Positions 1 to 10,506 of a DNA stretch of 64,000 nt are shown piece by piece (the first letter of the stretch is position 1; each line of letters begins with the position of its first letter). Source of the stretch: Cercospora beticola (taxonomy: Eukaryota > Ascomycota > Dothideomycetes > Mycosphaerellales > Mycosphaerellaceae). Location: contig NC_088935.1 in assembly GCF_033473495.1 (NCBI RefSeq), positions 4,836,001-4,900,000 on the forward strand, given 5' to 3'. Made by a program: the position numbers and the translations under genes. The notes below the pieces were generated by a model. It saw nothing but the letters and a program-made list of their open reading frames with translations, did no database searches and had not been told where the DNA came from.

Positions 1-605
1 AGTAGACTGCGCAACGTCTCCTTGCCTCCAAGCAGCAGACTCGCTCTCTTTTGTGTCGCAGCCTCAAACTTTTGCTCCTTGCCCACCCCGTCGAAGCCCT
101 CCGGCCTGTTGCTCATGTCCTCGTGCACATTGTCCACATCGATGCTCGACACGCCCAGGTGCTCTGTCCTCAGCCGGGCTGCATTACGCTTCTGAGGCGG
201 TAGAGTGTAATTGGCGTGCCATGGGAGGATCTGGCTGTAGGCAGGGCGTGTTGCGAGGCGATAGTTCTCGAAGCCGACATACAATGAGATGTCGAGGAGA
301 AGTTGGGCATTGTGTTCGATAAAGGAGGTAATGGCGGCGGCATCGGCGGTCTGTTGTGAATCGAGTTCTTGTTGAATGATGCGTTTGTCCTTCAGATGGC
401 GAGTGATGTTGTTCAGTCCCGACAGTCTCGCTGTGCCATCGATGAGATACGGCAGTGGAAGGCTTTCATCGTGAGTCGGAACGAGCTCGTAGTCGTGCGG
501 TGCGTAGAGCTGGAGTAGCGCGACAGCAGCAATGCATTGCGCATCGATCGAGGGAAGCCCAAAGGCGGGGCCTAAGATGAAAAGCTTCATCGTGCGTGAA
601 GCCAT
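1..605 (-). CDS. SAM37: SAM37/metaxin-like mitochondrial sorting and assembly subunit (3' end outside window)
   Basis: The minus frame is open from an ATG at 603-605 to the window edge, giving about 201 N-terminal residues. The start reads MKLFILGPAFGLPSID, the signature opening of the Tom37/Sam37 N-terminal domain. It continues with a GST-like thioredoxin-fold stretch (LPYLIDGTARLSGLNNI) and a helical part. In fungi SAM37 works with SAM35 and SAM50 on the cytosolic face of the mitochondrial outer membrane to insert beta-barrel precursors. The C-terminal half and any C-terminal membrane anchor lie outside the window. The ATG at 605 adds five residues (MASRT) before a second in-frame ATG, and either could be used. 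It is divergent from the exonuclease gene at 1373. The family call is firm; completeness cannot be judged. Confidence 0.88.
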   Translation of the reverse strand, partial: MASRTMKLFILGPAFGLPSIDAQCIAAVALLQLYAPHDYELVPTHDESLPLPYLIDGTARLSGLNNITRHLKDKRIIQQELDSQQTADAAAITSFIEHNAQLLLDISLYVGFENYRLATRPAYSQILPWHANYTLPPQKRNAARLRTEHLGVSSIDVDNVHEDMSNRPEGFDGVGKEQKFEAATQKRASLLLGGKETLRSL

Positions 606-1372
606 CTTTTTGGTGAAGCTCGCGGCGGAAGAAACGTGCAGATGGGAGACGCGACGGCGGCGCGTCCAAATCGAGCTTTCCATCGGCATTCCACTTTGGG
701 TAAGCCCGACGCGACTGACTTCACCACAGAAGTCGTCCACGGAGTAGCAACGGCAACAACAACCATACTTGAGAATACTCATGCAATGCCATGCATACAA
801 CAGCCTGGAGTGTTACATTATACAGTCTGCTGAGGGCATGACTTCAGCCTCAGCTACGAGGTCTCATGAGGTCTCAAGCCCCGAAGTCTAGCGTTCTTCT
901 CATCGGTAGGTACGGCAGCAATCTATCGCAGAGGCTGTAGGCATGACAGCTGTACCGGCTCGAATCTACCCAAGGCTCTCGGGCCATGTCCTGCGCTATG
1001 CATCAAGTCGGCTGGAAACCCTGAGAAACGAGGGAAATTCATTCCAGGTCGCAGAGAAGAAGACATCCCACGCGCTCTGGCCGAATCTCTTGGTCAGAAG
1101 CACACCCAGGGCACAAGGACTTTAGTGGAACCTGTCTTTTACAAATCATCAACCTGCTGGCTAGAATATAGTGTGGCTGACCCAAAAGGTTGAAGATTCG
1201 TCTATTTCTTGTCCTCAAGTTCTTGCAACCATGGATCTCCGGAATCTAAGTGATGTGAGGCCACCGACCGCAAATTTGTATAATACCTACCGTGACTCCC
1301 CAGATAACAGGTTTCACAAAGCCAGCAGATCTGAAGACCAGGCAAATCGATCGAATATTCCAATTCAGAAAC
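606..1372. other. intergenic, divergent promoter
   Basis: This is the shared upstream region of the SAM37 gene (minus) and the REX4-like gene (plus). Only short frames without coding character are present. An AT-rich stretch (ttgtataatacc, near 1276-1287) about 90 bases before the plus-strand start could be a TATA element. No repeat or RNA gene was seen. Confidence 0.5.
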
Positions 1373-2337
1373 ATGTCACCACCCGGCACGATTCCCGCTC
1401 ACCATTCAGGCAATACTCGCAAGCACCCTCTCTGTGGCCCAACAGGTTACAAGTGCCGGTCAGTCTCCCCTTTCACACATGCTGATCTGCAGGGCACTGA
1501 CAGAGATACAGTGGAAAGCAAATATTACCGCGAATTGACTTAGTGCGAGCCGGCCGACCAGTATTCCTCGATGTCGAAGGTATAGAGTTGACCGACCTCT
1601 CGAGCGTCCTCATGAAAGGCGTTGCACGAGTGAGCATTGTCAACGAAAGAGATGAGATGATTCTCGACACCTTCGTCTCCTACCCCAGCGATGTCTCTCA
1701 CAGGCCAGGTTGGTATAAGAGTGGCGTTGGATGGAAAGATATCCGCCCAGACGTAGGTAACAGACTATCAGAGACATGCAGCGTAAACTAACTCACCTCC
1801 CAGAACTTCGCACGTCCCATCGGCGTGGTACTCCTCGAGCTCAAAGCCATCTTCGACAAAGCGGGCACAGTCGTCGGATACGCACTGGAGAATGAGCAGC
1901 AGTATCTTCGCGGTTTGCTGTGGTCACATTGGCATCTACGTGACACACAACGCTTTTCTGGATTTTCTAAGTACGCCGGGAATCCTGAACATCCCAGGCC
2001 GGGTCTCAAGGTTCTTGCGCTGAGCGTAGCCGGTATCAAAATCCAGGAGAAAGTGCATTGCAGTGTCCAAGATGCTCGCGCGACGCGGAAGATCTACTCT
2101 ATGCATTCTGAGGGGATCGAAAAGGAGCAAAGTGAGGCCGAATTGCAGGTGAAGTTGCTGTACACCAACTTCCCGCGAGAATATAACCCGGCGACAGATC
2201 CTACTGCGAAGTACTTGGTGGCAACGGACCTCACGAAATGGATGCAGAATCTTGATACTGAGCCACAAGCTCTCTCCGACTCCGTCACGGCAGGCGAAGC
2301 CAAAGAGGGTGCAGACGAGATAGAGGCAAAGTTGTGA
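1373..2337 (+). CDS. REX4/ISG20-like DEDDh 3'-5' exonuclease
   Basis: I read three exons: 1373-1458, 1512-1752 and 1804-2337, giving 286 aa. Introns are 53 and 51 bases with GTCAGT and GTAGGT donors, CTGAC and CTAAC branch sites and CAG acceptors; all phases join. The Exo I motif is FLDVEGIEL (D and E of DEDD). The Exo III motif is HCSVQDARAT, matching the H...D of REX4 (HSSVEDARAT). Where Exo II normally reads HNDxxxL the sequence is GYALENEQQYL, so the expected Asp is Glu. Family members trim structured RNAs such as rRNA precursors. The first exon (about 29 aa) is the least certain part. About 100 C-terminal residues after the nuclease fold are unassigned. Activity is uncertain because of the Exo II change. 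Confidence 0.72.
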
Positions 2338-2708
2338 ACAACTATCAGAGAAGTCAGGGCGCTACACTGACAGAGCCAACGAGTTCATCATCTTGGCCGG
2401 AAGGCCTGGGTGATCTTGTTAAAGTCGTAATTCTGCGAGATCCCAAACGGGACTGGTGGCTTGACGCTTTCCCACGCATCCTCAAATCCGCATCAGCTTT
2501 TACGCTTAGATGTCGCATTATCCACCTCGCTACACGCCATCCCCGAAGCAGAATGGCGTTCGAACGCAAGCAGTACGAGGCGAAATACGCTAGCTTCGAC
2601 CAGCAGATCGTATCCCACCAGCTCGACTTCCTTCAGGTCCTGTTCGACGACGCGCTAGAGCAGCCTTCAGCCATGGTCACCAAGCTCCGACTCACAGCTT
2701 CACTCTGA
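2334..2708 (+). CDS. doubtful ORF downstream of the exonuclease
   Basis: An open frame of 124 codons begins at a GTG that overlaps the stop of the exonuclease; the first useful ATG leaves only about 51 residues. The last part (MAFERKQYEAKYASFDQQ...) looks somewhat protein-like, but there is no recognisable domain and no good splice link to another exon. It may be 3' UTR or a remnant of a gene. Low confidence. Confidence 0.15.
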   Translation: MNNYQRSQGATLTEPTSSSSWPEGLGDLVKVVILRDPKRDWWLDAFPRILKSASAFTLRCRIIHLATRHPRSRMAFERKQYEAKYASFDQQIVSHQLDFLQVLFDDALEQPSAMVTKLRLTASL

Positions 2709-3176
2709 GCCATCCGAAGTGGATATACCCAGTACGTCGGCTGTTACATTTAGTCAGAGCGAGAGATCAGAGATATTGGATTACTAGCGTTTGTTCGTTG
2801 AAAAGCCATGCGATTTCATTTTTCTATCTATGCTTATTCAAGTCTTCGCTCGCAGCGACGCCCAACCAGGCTGATTTGAGAAGCTTTGTCTGCCTGTAGA
2901 CACCTAATGAATGACGGTGGCGCAGTGCATCTGAGTACTCTCAGCGGTGCTATATGCCCCTGTCGGTCCTGGCTGTGCTATTCCAGTTCCGTTGAATGCA
3001 TGTCGCTCGACCTATTTTGCCGTTCCATGTTCCTTCAGGGCACACTCTCGAGCCATTCCATAGACCAAGCCCGCCCGCCGGTGCTTTCGTCTTGGGCCCA
3101 TGCTGCTGCGTGATTCGGCGATCCTGTGCCAACCGAGTCTTTTCTCTCTTCCAAATCTCTTCTTTCGCACCATTTC
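2709..3176. other. intergenic
   Basis: Region between the exonuclease and the convergent small gene ending at 3177. It probably contains the 3' ends of both transcripts. No supported gene, repeat or RNA was found. Confidence 0.5.
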
Positions 3177-3650
3177 CTAGACCTTCCTGCCCAAAGCCTC
3201 CTCAACCACATCCGTCCAGCGCTTCACCTCCCTCATAGCCTGCGCAACCTTCACAACCTCATCCTTCAACTTGCCACCATCCTCCTCCTCCATCGCATCC
3301 TCGAGTCCCATGACCTCGAAACCGCTCATCACCAGCTCCGAATTTCCCTGCAACTCCTTCACCTCCTTGAGGACAGCACCCAATCCAGCTTCTTCAGCTT
3401 CTGCGATAGCGTACTGGAAACGCTCGACGCACTCCTTCATGCCGAGAACGCAGTGGTGGAGGACGACAAGGCATTCCTCGTCAGGGATCTTGTCGGCGTA
3501 CTCGATAGAGGCTTCGAGTGTTGGCGCGGTGGTGATCTTGATGGTCTCGTCCATGCGCTCGAGTAGGACGTTAATGTCGCCTGGAAGGTATTCCCATTGC
3601 TTGAGAATTGCGGGGAGGAGCGGCAAGTTGATGGTCGAGAAAGTTGACAT
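3177..3650 (-). CDS. hypothetical small helical protein (157 aa)
   Basis: An intact single-exon frame runs from ATG at 3650 to a stop at 3177. The product is acidic and predicted to be almost all helix: amphipathic segments around residues 10-60 (PLLPAILKQWEYLPGDINVL), 70-110 and 115-155, with no signal peptide or membrane segment. Length and style resemble small cytosolic helical-bundle proteins, but I do not recognise a family. The 100 bases before the ATG are strikingly CA-rich on the coding strand, probably an unstructured 5' leader. Coding status is supported by consistent third-position G/C use and a sensible protein composition. Confidence 0.6.
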   Translation of the reverse strand: MSTFSTINLPLLPAILKQWEYLPGDINVLLERMDETIKITTAPTLEASIEYADKIPDEECLVVLHHCVLGMKECVERFQYAIAEAEEAGLGAVLKEVKELQGNSELVMSGFEVMGLEDAMEEEDGGKLKDEVVKVAQAMREVKRWTDVVEEALGRKV

Positions 3651-4349
3651 GATGTGTTACGACTCGTGGTGGCTGTCGTGGGTAATGTTATGTGTTTGTG
3701 TGTTCTGGTGTTGCGTGGTGTGCAGTGGTGTGTGGCTGTGTGTCTGGTGTAGCGTGTCAAGGATTGATGTTGAAACCCGCTGGTGTAGGTTGAGGTTGAG
3801 TCGCAAAGGCTGGCCGGCTTTTGTATTCCTCATGCGACTGAACGGGAGTGAATCTTCACGTGCTCCCATTCACTTCTGCATTCGAGTCGAAGCATTCACA
3901 GGAAATGTTGCATTCTGAGCAACTTAGTGCTTTTCGCTACATGGTCGAGCTGACCTCAACGGTATCGATCCTCCCTTCCAGTCTGTGACGTTACTGCATA
4001 CTCCGAGGAGGTGTATTTCTGCCGGCAGAAGACATTGGTCAAAAGGTAAGCACCAACAGTCTTGCTGTTCGTGGATTACATTGCCGTGACCTCAAGTCTA
4101 GAAGCTGCTAAGCTTGTCAAAAGACGACCGGGGCAACCAATGTATCTTTCGCTCCAGCCGCTTTAATATCTGCTCAAGTACGTCGACAAAATTTCTAGAT
4201 TGGACCAAGTCTCGAGCCTTAGACAATATGCATGTAGCGGGTGATGTGTCGGGCGGACAGTTGTCTTCTCCAGTTCTGGTCCCGTGGACATTCGATGATA
4301 AGGCCGCCGAAAAGCTCAATAGCTTTGTGTTCTCCATGGTGAGCCATGC

Positions 4350-4757
4350 CTACGTGCGGTCCTTAGTTGCACTTCCGCTTCGATATCGTGCAAACAGGTC
4401 ATTCAAGATATTTTCCATGTCAAAAATGAGCATGCCGGCGCTTGAGTCGCGCGTGAGTCGCATATCTTGCGTCGAGACTTGTCTACGGTGTGCGTGTGCT
4501 GAGCCGCTCTTGACTCGACTGGCGAGCTGGAGATCATTCTGGATCAGTCGTTGCAAGTCGTGGCGCATATCTCCGCGGTCATACCTGCTTAATCCAGGCG
4601 GCAGGTTGCAGTCCTCATATTGGCCAAATGACAAGCCGTTCTCATACTTTCCGTGTAGACCTCGGAGAGTTGAGGCTACTCTCGCTTTGCCGGTCCTATA
4701 CAGTATACTGCAAGTGTTCGACAGCGGTGTCTTTTTAAGAAGTGCTCGCTATTACTA
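4350..4757 (-). pseudogene. possible gene remnant (minus-strand open stretch)
   Basis: A minus-strand frame is open from about 4757 down to a stop at 4350. Its composition looks like a real protein (for example KYENGLSFGQYEDCNLPPG, then MRHDLQRLIQNDLQLASRV), but there is no ATG until deep inside and no usable acceptor upstream. A second minus frame (4098-4337) continues in a different phase without a plausible intron. This pattern suits a decayed gene or an exon of a gene whose other parts I cannot find. No family was recognised. Confidence 0.2.
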
Positions 4758-5827
4758 TTGTGCCACCAGTAGCATCAATTATTCCCAGAACCAAACGAAT
4801 TGCATGAGATGTAATTGGATAATGGTAGTGGTGCCGAACACGACACGGTACCGGACCGGTTCCGTGGTCGAGCTGCAGAGCCAGTCCCCTCGATCGCGAT
4901 GGTCAGCATGGAGGCTGAACAGCAGGAATGGAGGACGTGCCGATCCGCGCGGTATGGTTGGCAGGAACTGCTCAGAAGGTGAGGTCGAGGGCAGGAGGAA
5001 TCGCCGCAATTGCCGAAACCGCTTCCCGTCCTCTCGACGTCGTGCCAAGAGCTCGAACTTCACGCATTTCGACACGACATAATACCAAAAGCATGGTGCA
5101 GCCAGGCCGCATCCCCGACATCCGAGCTCCCGAAACTTCTTCTAGACGCCGCAGAATCATGGCTGCCATCTCTAAGCCTTGCTTGCGGCCTCGTTCGCGG
5201 CCAGAAGGGCTTGGATGAAGCCGTGCCAGCGCCTTCTCGAATGGTCTCAGGAAGGATCTGCAGAAGGCGAGGTGAACTCGACCATTACCACAAGCGTTGT
5301 TTGAGCTTGCAGAAATGTCCATGTATCTGATCAGAGCGATTGCAAGCACAGGAAAACGACTGTCCATGGGAGCTCAGCATTCTCTCGGAGCACTTGACTG
5401 AAGCTATTGACAATGCAGCAGATCTGTCGAGGCGAGACTCGCATCGTCCACTCGATCATATATCATCTACGCGACATGTCCCGACACCAATACCCTCCAG
5501 ACTGTGGTCGCCAGAACGACACCGTTATGCTCCGTTGTGAAGAGTCGATCTTTGTCGCCCTAGCCAGATTACACTTTCCTACCCCAGATGCAGGCGCTCT
5601 GGGTGATCGACATTCTGCAGCTCTTTGCCGCTAGTCTCGCTCCACTCTATTCAGGCACGCGCTGCGGAAATAATCACTGCGACTTGTTTGGTTGTGCGTC
5701 ACGCCAACTGAACGCCTTCCTTTGAGCGGGGACCACACGCACCCGACGGAACGGCCTGGACAAAACGTCAGTTCGCCTTTCAAAACCATTTGTGACTAGA
5801 AAAACATCTATGTTCTCTGATTCTGCT

Positions 5828-5856
5828 CCAATCTTTGCAATTTTTTCAAAGATTGG
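5828..5856. promoter_or_regulatory. perfect 10-bp hairpin with paired CCAAT boxes upstream of the Zn2Cys6 gene
   Basis: CCAATCTTTG at 5828-5837 is mirrored by CAAAGATTGG at 5847-5856, with a 9-base T-rich loop. Each arm carries a CCAAT pentamer in opposite orientation. It sits about 100 bases before the ATG at 5958. It could be a binding site for the CCAAT-binding (HAP) complex or a chance palindrome. Confidence 0.4.
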
Positions 5857-5957
5857 TAGACAAGCTCTTTCCGGCTACGTTCGGTGCTATACCCGAGCTG
5901 ACGAAACAATAAATCAACATCCGTACGTGAGCTTGTGCTCAATCACACAATCTGGCC

Positions 5958-7019
5958 ATGACTGGGCCAAATTCACCGACATCGGCAAAGGAAAAGACAT
6001 TCCGATTCATTTCCGATCCTGGCCACAAGGAAAATCTATCAGGCCGCGTGCGAGCGGCGTGCCTCACCTGCAGGCGGAAAAAGATCAAGTGCTCGGGAGA
6101 GTTGAACTGTCGTACTTGTCGAGAGAAGGGGCTGGTTTGCGAGGGACTACCTGAGAGGAAACGACCTCGGCGAGACAGCTCAAGTACATTTTCGTTAAGT
6201 GCTGCTGCTGCGGGAGTGAAGAGGAGGAAGACAGAAATCGTTGATAAGCTTGCAAAACCAGCGATCAAGGCAAAGCCGCGAACAGAGTCACCAAAACCTC
6301 GCGAAACCCTACCTATGGATCCCAGAATTGCACAAGCACGTGTTGGAGAGGCAATACTGTCGCCTTCTCTCACTGAGCCTCCACTTCCTAGCGTCAATGT
6401 TAAAATCACCTACAAGCAAGCACAACCACCTCAAAGGGCCTTCTACATGGACAGTTGGCAGCTCCAAGACGATGCATCGTCTAGCAGCGAGACGAAACAC
6501 AAGCCCGCGCTACAACCTCAAGCCCAGACCTTGAGGACTGCTGATACAACCGCAAGTGCAGGAAATGGAACACCGAGCTTCCAGCTTCAGTTTCAGCTTC
6601 CTGAGCATGCAGTCGACTTTCAACCTGCCGACGGAACGCCCGTCATGCCGACGTTCGATAACACCAGCCGACGACAAACGATAGCGTTCCCACTGCCTTC
6701 ACCAGATTCGGCATTGGAGCAACAACGAGATCCTTTCGCTGGAGGAGGTGGCGCGTACGACGACATCGCTACACTGCTGTACGCGAGGATGGGTATGACT
6801 CCCGGCAACAACGATTTCGTGGGCTGGTGGGAGACGAACCCAGAGCTCACGTCACTGCTTCCTCAGGAACCTTCGCAAGCGGCGACTGCAGCACAGATTC
6901 CCCCACCACAGCCGCAGCAGATTCCCATGCAACAGCAGACGGCGCAACCACCACCGGCAACCCGACTCTCAAGCGCTGGCGATTATTTCGATCATTGGCA
7001 TGGTTGGGCCGGCGAGTGA
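5958..7019 (+). CDS. Zn2Cys6 (GAL4-type) transcription regulator
   Basis: An intact single exon of 353 aa. The zinc cluster is at about residues 35-61: CLTCRRKKIKC, then CRTCREKGLVC, giving the canonical spacing C-X2-C-X6-C-X5-C-X2-C-X6-C. A basic stretch follows (ERKRPRRD and KRRK), a likely nuclear signal. The rest is rich in P, Q, S and T, ending in a Gln/Pro-rich segment (about residues 310-340) that could activate transcription. The usual fungal middle homology domain is not visible, so this is one of the short regulators. Target genes cannot be inferred; there is no co-directional pathway nearby. The DNA-binding call is firm, the physiological role unknown. Confidence 0.88.
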   Translation: MTGPNSPTSAKEKTFRFISDPGHKENLSGRVRAACLTCRRKKIKCSGELNCRTCREKGLVCEGLPERKRPRRDSSSTFSLSAAAAGVKRRKTEIVDKLAKPAIKAKPRTESPKPRETLPMDPRIAQARVGEAILSPSLTEPPLPSVNVKITYKQAQPPQRAFYMDSWQLQDDASSSSETKHKPALQPQAQTLRTADTTASAGNGTPSFQLQFQLPEHAVDFQPADGTPVMPTFDNTSRRQTIAFPLPSPDSALEQQRDPFAGGGGAYDDIATLLYARMGMTPGNNDFVGWWETNPELTSLLPQEPSQAATAAQIPPPQPQQIPMQQQTAQPPPATRLSSAGDYFDHWHGWAGE

Positions 7020-8020
7020 CAATTATGGTGAGTAACGTCTAGCACTCGGGCATCTGACGAAACGTCAACGCCATATTCTGGGTCTAAGCTAACTTCAACA
7101 AAGGGGTCTGGAGCTGAAGATCGGGCTATCGGACTCCAGCATCTTGCACTGCGAAACCAAGGAGCATCGTCAGGAACCTTCGTCCGAAAACTCCCGGGCG
7201 AGCAATGGGAATGATAGCATCCGCCCTCCCGACATACCATCGGTCAAAGCTTAATTTAGAGAGGAAATACCACGGAGACTCAGTGCGGGCCAAGTTCGAT
7301 GACCAGCACCCGCATGATCTCAAGAAGTGCATTGCAGTGCCACGAAACATACGGCCAATATGCTGATTGCCAATTTCACAACGACGCCAAGCCGCACGAT
7401 ATCACTCGCTGAAGGACTAATCTGGAGTCAGATTCAATCAATCAACTGCACTTGAGCATCCTACACGTCGCACGATCACCTTTCACAAATTGCCTGGATT
7501 CGATCTGGATCAGGAATACGAGCAACGTCGAAAGAGAATTGCAGTGGCACAAAACAATTATGCCTCATCTCATGCGGGGACATCACTCAACAACTACTAC
7601 ATCTCCGAGAAAGATGCGCCTCCGAGCCATGGCTAGTGCGGCTTAAGAGAAAAGCTCCCCACGCACGAATCAAAAATGACAAGAAAAGCATGACTCGCAG
7701 TATGCAAGCCAAGATGTCAACACTTCGTACTCATGGCTTCTGCAAGCGACGAACTTCGAGAATATTTGAAAAGGCATTTCAAGCGAAAATTTCCGGCTTT
7801 CGCCAGGAAAATTGCAGCATCTACAGCGACACCAAAAAGTCGGTGACTACCACCAGTGCGTAATAACAAACAGCTTTGGCTAGCTATTACTTCCATCAAT
7901 CCGCGTCGAGCGCGTTCACGCAGACCCCATCCCATCAACGTTCCCTACGTCACCCCTCCCTCCCACAGAGCAGCTTTTTGCCGCAATTGCCGGCACGTGC
8001 TCGCACGCCTTGACCTAGCA
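7020..8020. other. intergenic
   Basis: Downstream of the Zn2Cys6 gene. Only short frames without conserved character are present on either strand. No gene or RNA could be supported. The stretch ends at the left boundary of the MITE. Confidence 0.45.
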
Positions 8021-8265
8021 CAGCGGGTGTCAAAAATAGTGAATAGCGCGAACACCACTGCGACTTGGTGAGCGACTTTCTCTGGCTGATGAGAATGCCA
8101 CCTGGTGGGTATCGTTGGAACTGCCTCGTCGATGCGATTCCAGCGAACTATGTTCTACGCGATAATGCTCAGCGGAAAGCATGCAATGCTGGGTTGAAGT
8201 TTCGCTGATGTCGCCCAAATAGTCAATTCTGGATGCACGCTATTCACTATATTTGACACCCGCTG
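8021..8265. mobile_element. non-autonomous hAT-type MITE (245 bp)
   Basis: The left end, CAGCGGGTGTCAAAAATAGT at 8021-8040, is mirrored at the right end (8265 reading back): about 30 bp of inverted repeat with two mismatches. Immediate flanks are ACCTAGCA (8013-8020) and TGCTAGCA (8266-8273), an 8-bp duplication with six identical positions and a central TA. CAG-starting terminal repeats plus 8-bp duplications are typical of hAT elements. The 185-base interior has no coding frame, so the element would need a transposase in trans. No second copy was noticed in this window. Confidence 0.72.
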
Positions 8266-8708
8266 TGCTAGCATACACTCAAGCACTGCGTATCTTTCTG
8301 TTGATCCTGTTGATCAGTATAAGCACTGCATTTTATATCCGGATGGCCCTTTCGCAGCTTGATGTGATGCTGCAGGCTATACATCATTGTTCGGAGTGTT
8401 GCCCGTGTGACGCGTGAAATGTCGCGGCTGAATGCGACGGCGATGATTCGTGCCATGCCGCAGCGCCAGATATCATGTAGTGTGCTCTGGTATGGTGATG
8501 CCGACGCCGGGATCGGGTATCCGATATGGCACCAGGTAGGCTGTCAGGCACGGCCATCTTGCAAGACCCTGGATGGTCGTGCACACGAGTGTGCTCGTGT
8601 ATAAGAGGCTTTCACTCGACGACCTCAGTCGAGCATTTCTTCCTCAAAGGCTGGCGTGATTTTCAGAATGCCGCTCTGTTGCAACAAAGCAGGCGTGTCA
8701 TCTTTCCT
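8266..8708. other. intergenic, 3' flank of receptor gene
   Basis: Between the MITE and the stop codon of the minus-strand receptor gene. It includes the likely 3' UTR of that gene. Nothing else was supported. Confidence 0.45.
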
Positions 8709-10506
8709 TCATACCATGCCTTTCTCGTCACCTCCTTGAGCTTCCTGTGCGAACTTTCGCCAGGTATTGGTAAGAACCAAATACTTGATACTGGCTTCGG
8801 CGGCACCGAAAACGGCGCCATCAAAAGCAGGCCTGATCTTTGCTCTTGCAACACCTAGAGGTGCAGTCGTAGGATGTCTCGCGAAGATTGGTCTCTCATC
8901 GTCGTCCATAGAGCCGGTCTTGACGTCCCTTGAGCTTTGACTCTTGAGTGACTTGGATTTCGCCGACCACATTGTGTCGACTGACTCGTCGCTCGTCTCA
9001 CGCGAAAGCGTCATGCGTTGGATTTCCAATTGTATGGGAGCTTTCTGCAGGGCTTCCATGTCGATGTCCCATGGACTGCTGCTAGTGCTGTCATCGGAAA
9101 GTCGCTTCTTCTTGTCTGGAACCGCGGGAGCAAAGACATTGTCGAGCGCGACTTTGATGTTGTGGTCGATGTTGATGGGGAACTCCGAGTACGTGTCTGA
9201 AACGCAGGTCGTGTAGATGTCTACTCCCATTCGGAACAACAACTCTTGAGCATCGGCAGTGAGAGCGGTAGTGTTGAGCAAACGTGGAGCGGAGGCATGT
9301 GCTTGTCGCCATTCGCGCACGCGCATCAAGAAGATGATGTTCTCCGCAGTGAAGTCTTTGCTGGCGGCGAAGTGAAGAAGTGGCAAAGGATTGACAGCCA
9401 AGGCCTTCTCGAGCGAAGCCATGGTGAAGATCTCTTTGCTGCGTGTTGAGATGCCCACTGATACGTTGCTGGCTTCGCCAGAGCTCAGGCTGGGCTCGCC
9501 GCTTTGGGCGCCTTTCTCCTCCCAATTCTTGATGAGCGTGAGAGTTTCACGCATCTGTGCTCGGGACACAAAGGCTTCGTAGATGGGGAAGAAGACTGTG
9601 ACAACTTGCATGACAATGATACCTGGTGCAAGCCTGAGATGATATGTTAGCGTTGAGGTGATAGCAAGCACAGATGGGAATCACATACCACATTGGCGGG
9701 ACCCATCGAATATTGACGGGCTTGAACTGGATGCAGAACACCGCTGCGATCCAGAGTGGCGTTCCGGGCAGACCAGAGATAACGCTGAGCCATGTTCCCA
9801 GACGCCAGTAGTGGGTATCATGGATGTTCCTGATCTTCCAGAGGGTCCACAGACCGAAGAACCAGGACCAGGCCAACTGCCAGAAAGCAGATGGGACCCA
9901 GGCCGCCGATTTACGACAAAGTGCTTGGCCCTTTGCGTGTGGCACCTTACCAAAACTCCTCCAGTCGCCTTGGAGTTCTGGCGTAGCGGCATAGATGGCA
10001 GCAGTAATGATGACTTGGATGAACATGCCGATCCCGATATAGGTGTAGGACTTCTTGATCTGCGGCAGATCTTTCCATTGCTGCCACCAGCTTCGCACTC
10101 CAGAACGAGACGCTATGGAGGCGGTAGATGTTGACGCAGCAGACGTCGCGAGCTTTTGTTGTTGATCACTGATGCTGTACAATTGAACCAAGTTGGCCTG
10201 GAAGAGGGCAATGCCGAACGGAAGATAGATGCTCATAATCCAGAATTCCAGCGAGCAGAGGAAGTGGCCATTCGTGGTGTATGCCAACACGATCTTGATC
10301 AGGTATAGGTGCAGGCAGGTGACGCTGGCAACGGCGATTGGCACATTGCGGATCTTGATGAATGGCAAGTCGCGATTCTTGATCAGCCAAGCAACGCCGG
10401 CGTAAAGGATGACCGTCCATGCGATAATAAAGCCAGCGTATGCCTTTCCAAGATCATCCCAATTCACAATGTCGCCCCAGTTGCGACCAAGAGGCTCGAG
10501 ACCCAT
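8709..10506 (-). CDS. seven-transmembrane receptor fused to an RGS domain (GprK-like)
   Basis: Two exons, 10506-9689 and 9633-8709, give 580 aa. The 55-base intron has a GTATGT donor, CTAAC branch site and CAG acceptor; the join restores ...VPPMW-LAPGIIV.... The first 300 residues hold about seven hydrophobic helices (AYAGFIIAWTVILYAGVAWL, SLEFWIMSIYLPFGIALF, YTYIGIGMFIQVIITAAIYA and others). The C-terminal half matches an RGS fold: ENIIFLMRVREWR early, and SEFPINIDHNIK, the typical RGS helix region, later. Such hybrids sense an unknown signal and speed GTP hydrolysis on G-alpha at the plasma membrane. The RGS part is interrupted by a Ser-rich insertion. The ligand is unknown. Confidence 0.85.

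Larger units (their letters stand above)
3651..5957. other. long region without a clear gene; possible degraded coding sequence
   Basis: At 3660-3770 the plus strand is TG-rich (leader of the minus gene). Between 4098 and 5640 several frames of 60-320 codons overlap on both strands, but none has a convincing start, domain or splice chain. The best-looking piece is the minus frame at 4350-4757, listed separately. A perfect hairpin lies at 5828-5856. The last 150 bases are the promoter of the Zn2Cys6 gene. Confidence 0.45.

Noticed and set aside
4114..5082. Plus-strand frame of 322 codons
   Set aside because: Starts at a non-ATG codon, is Ser/Arg/Cys-rich with no domain, and overlaps better minus-strand frames.
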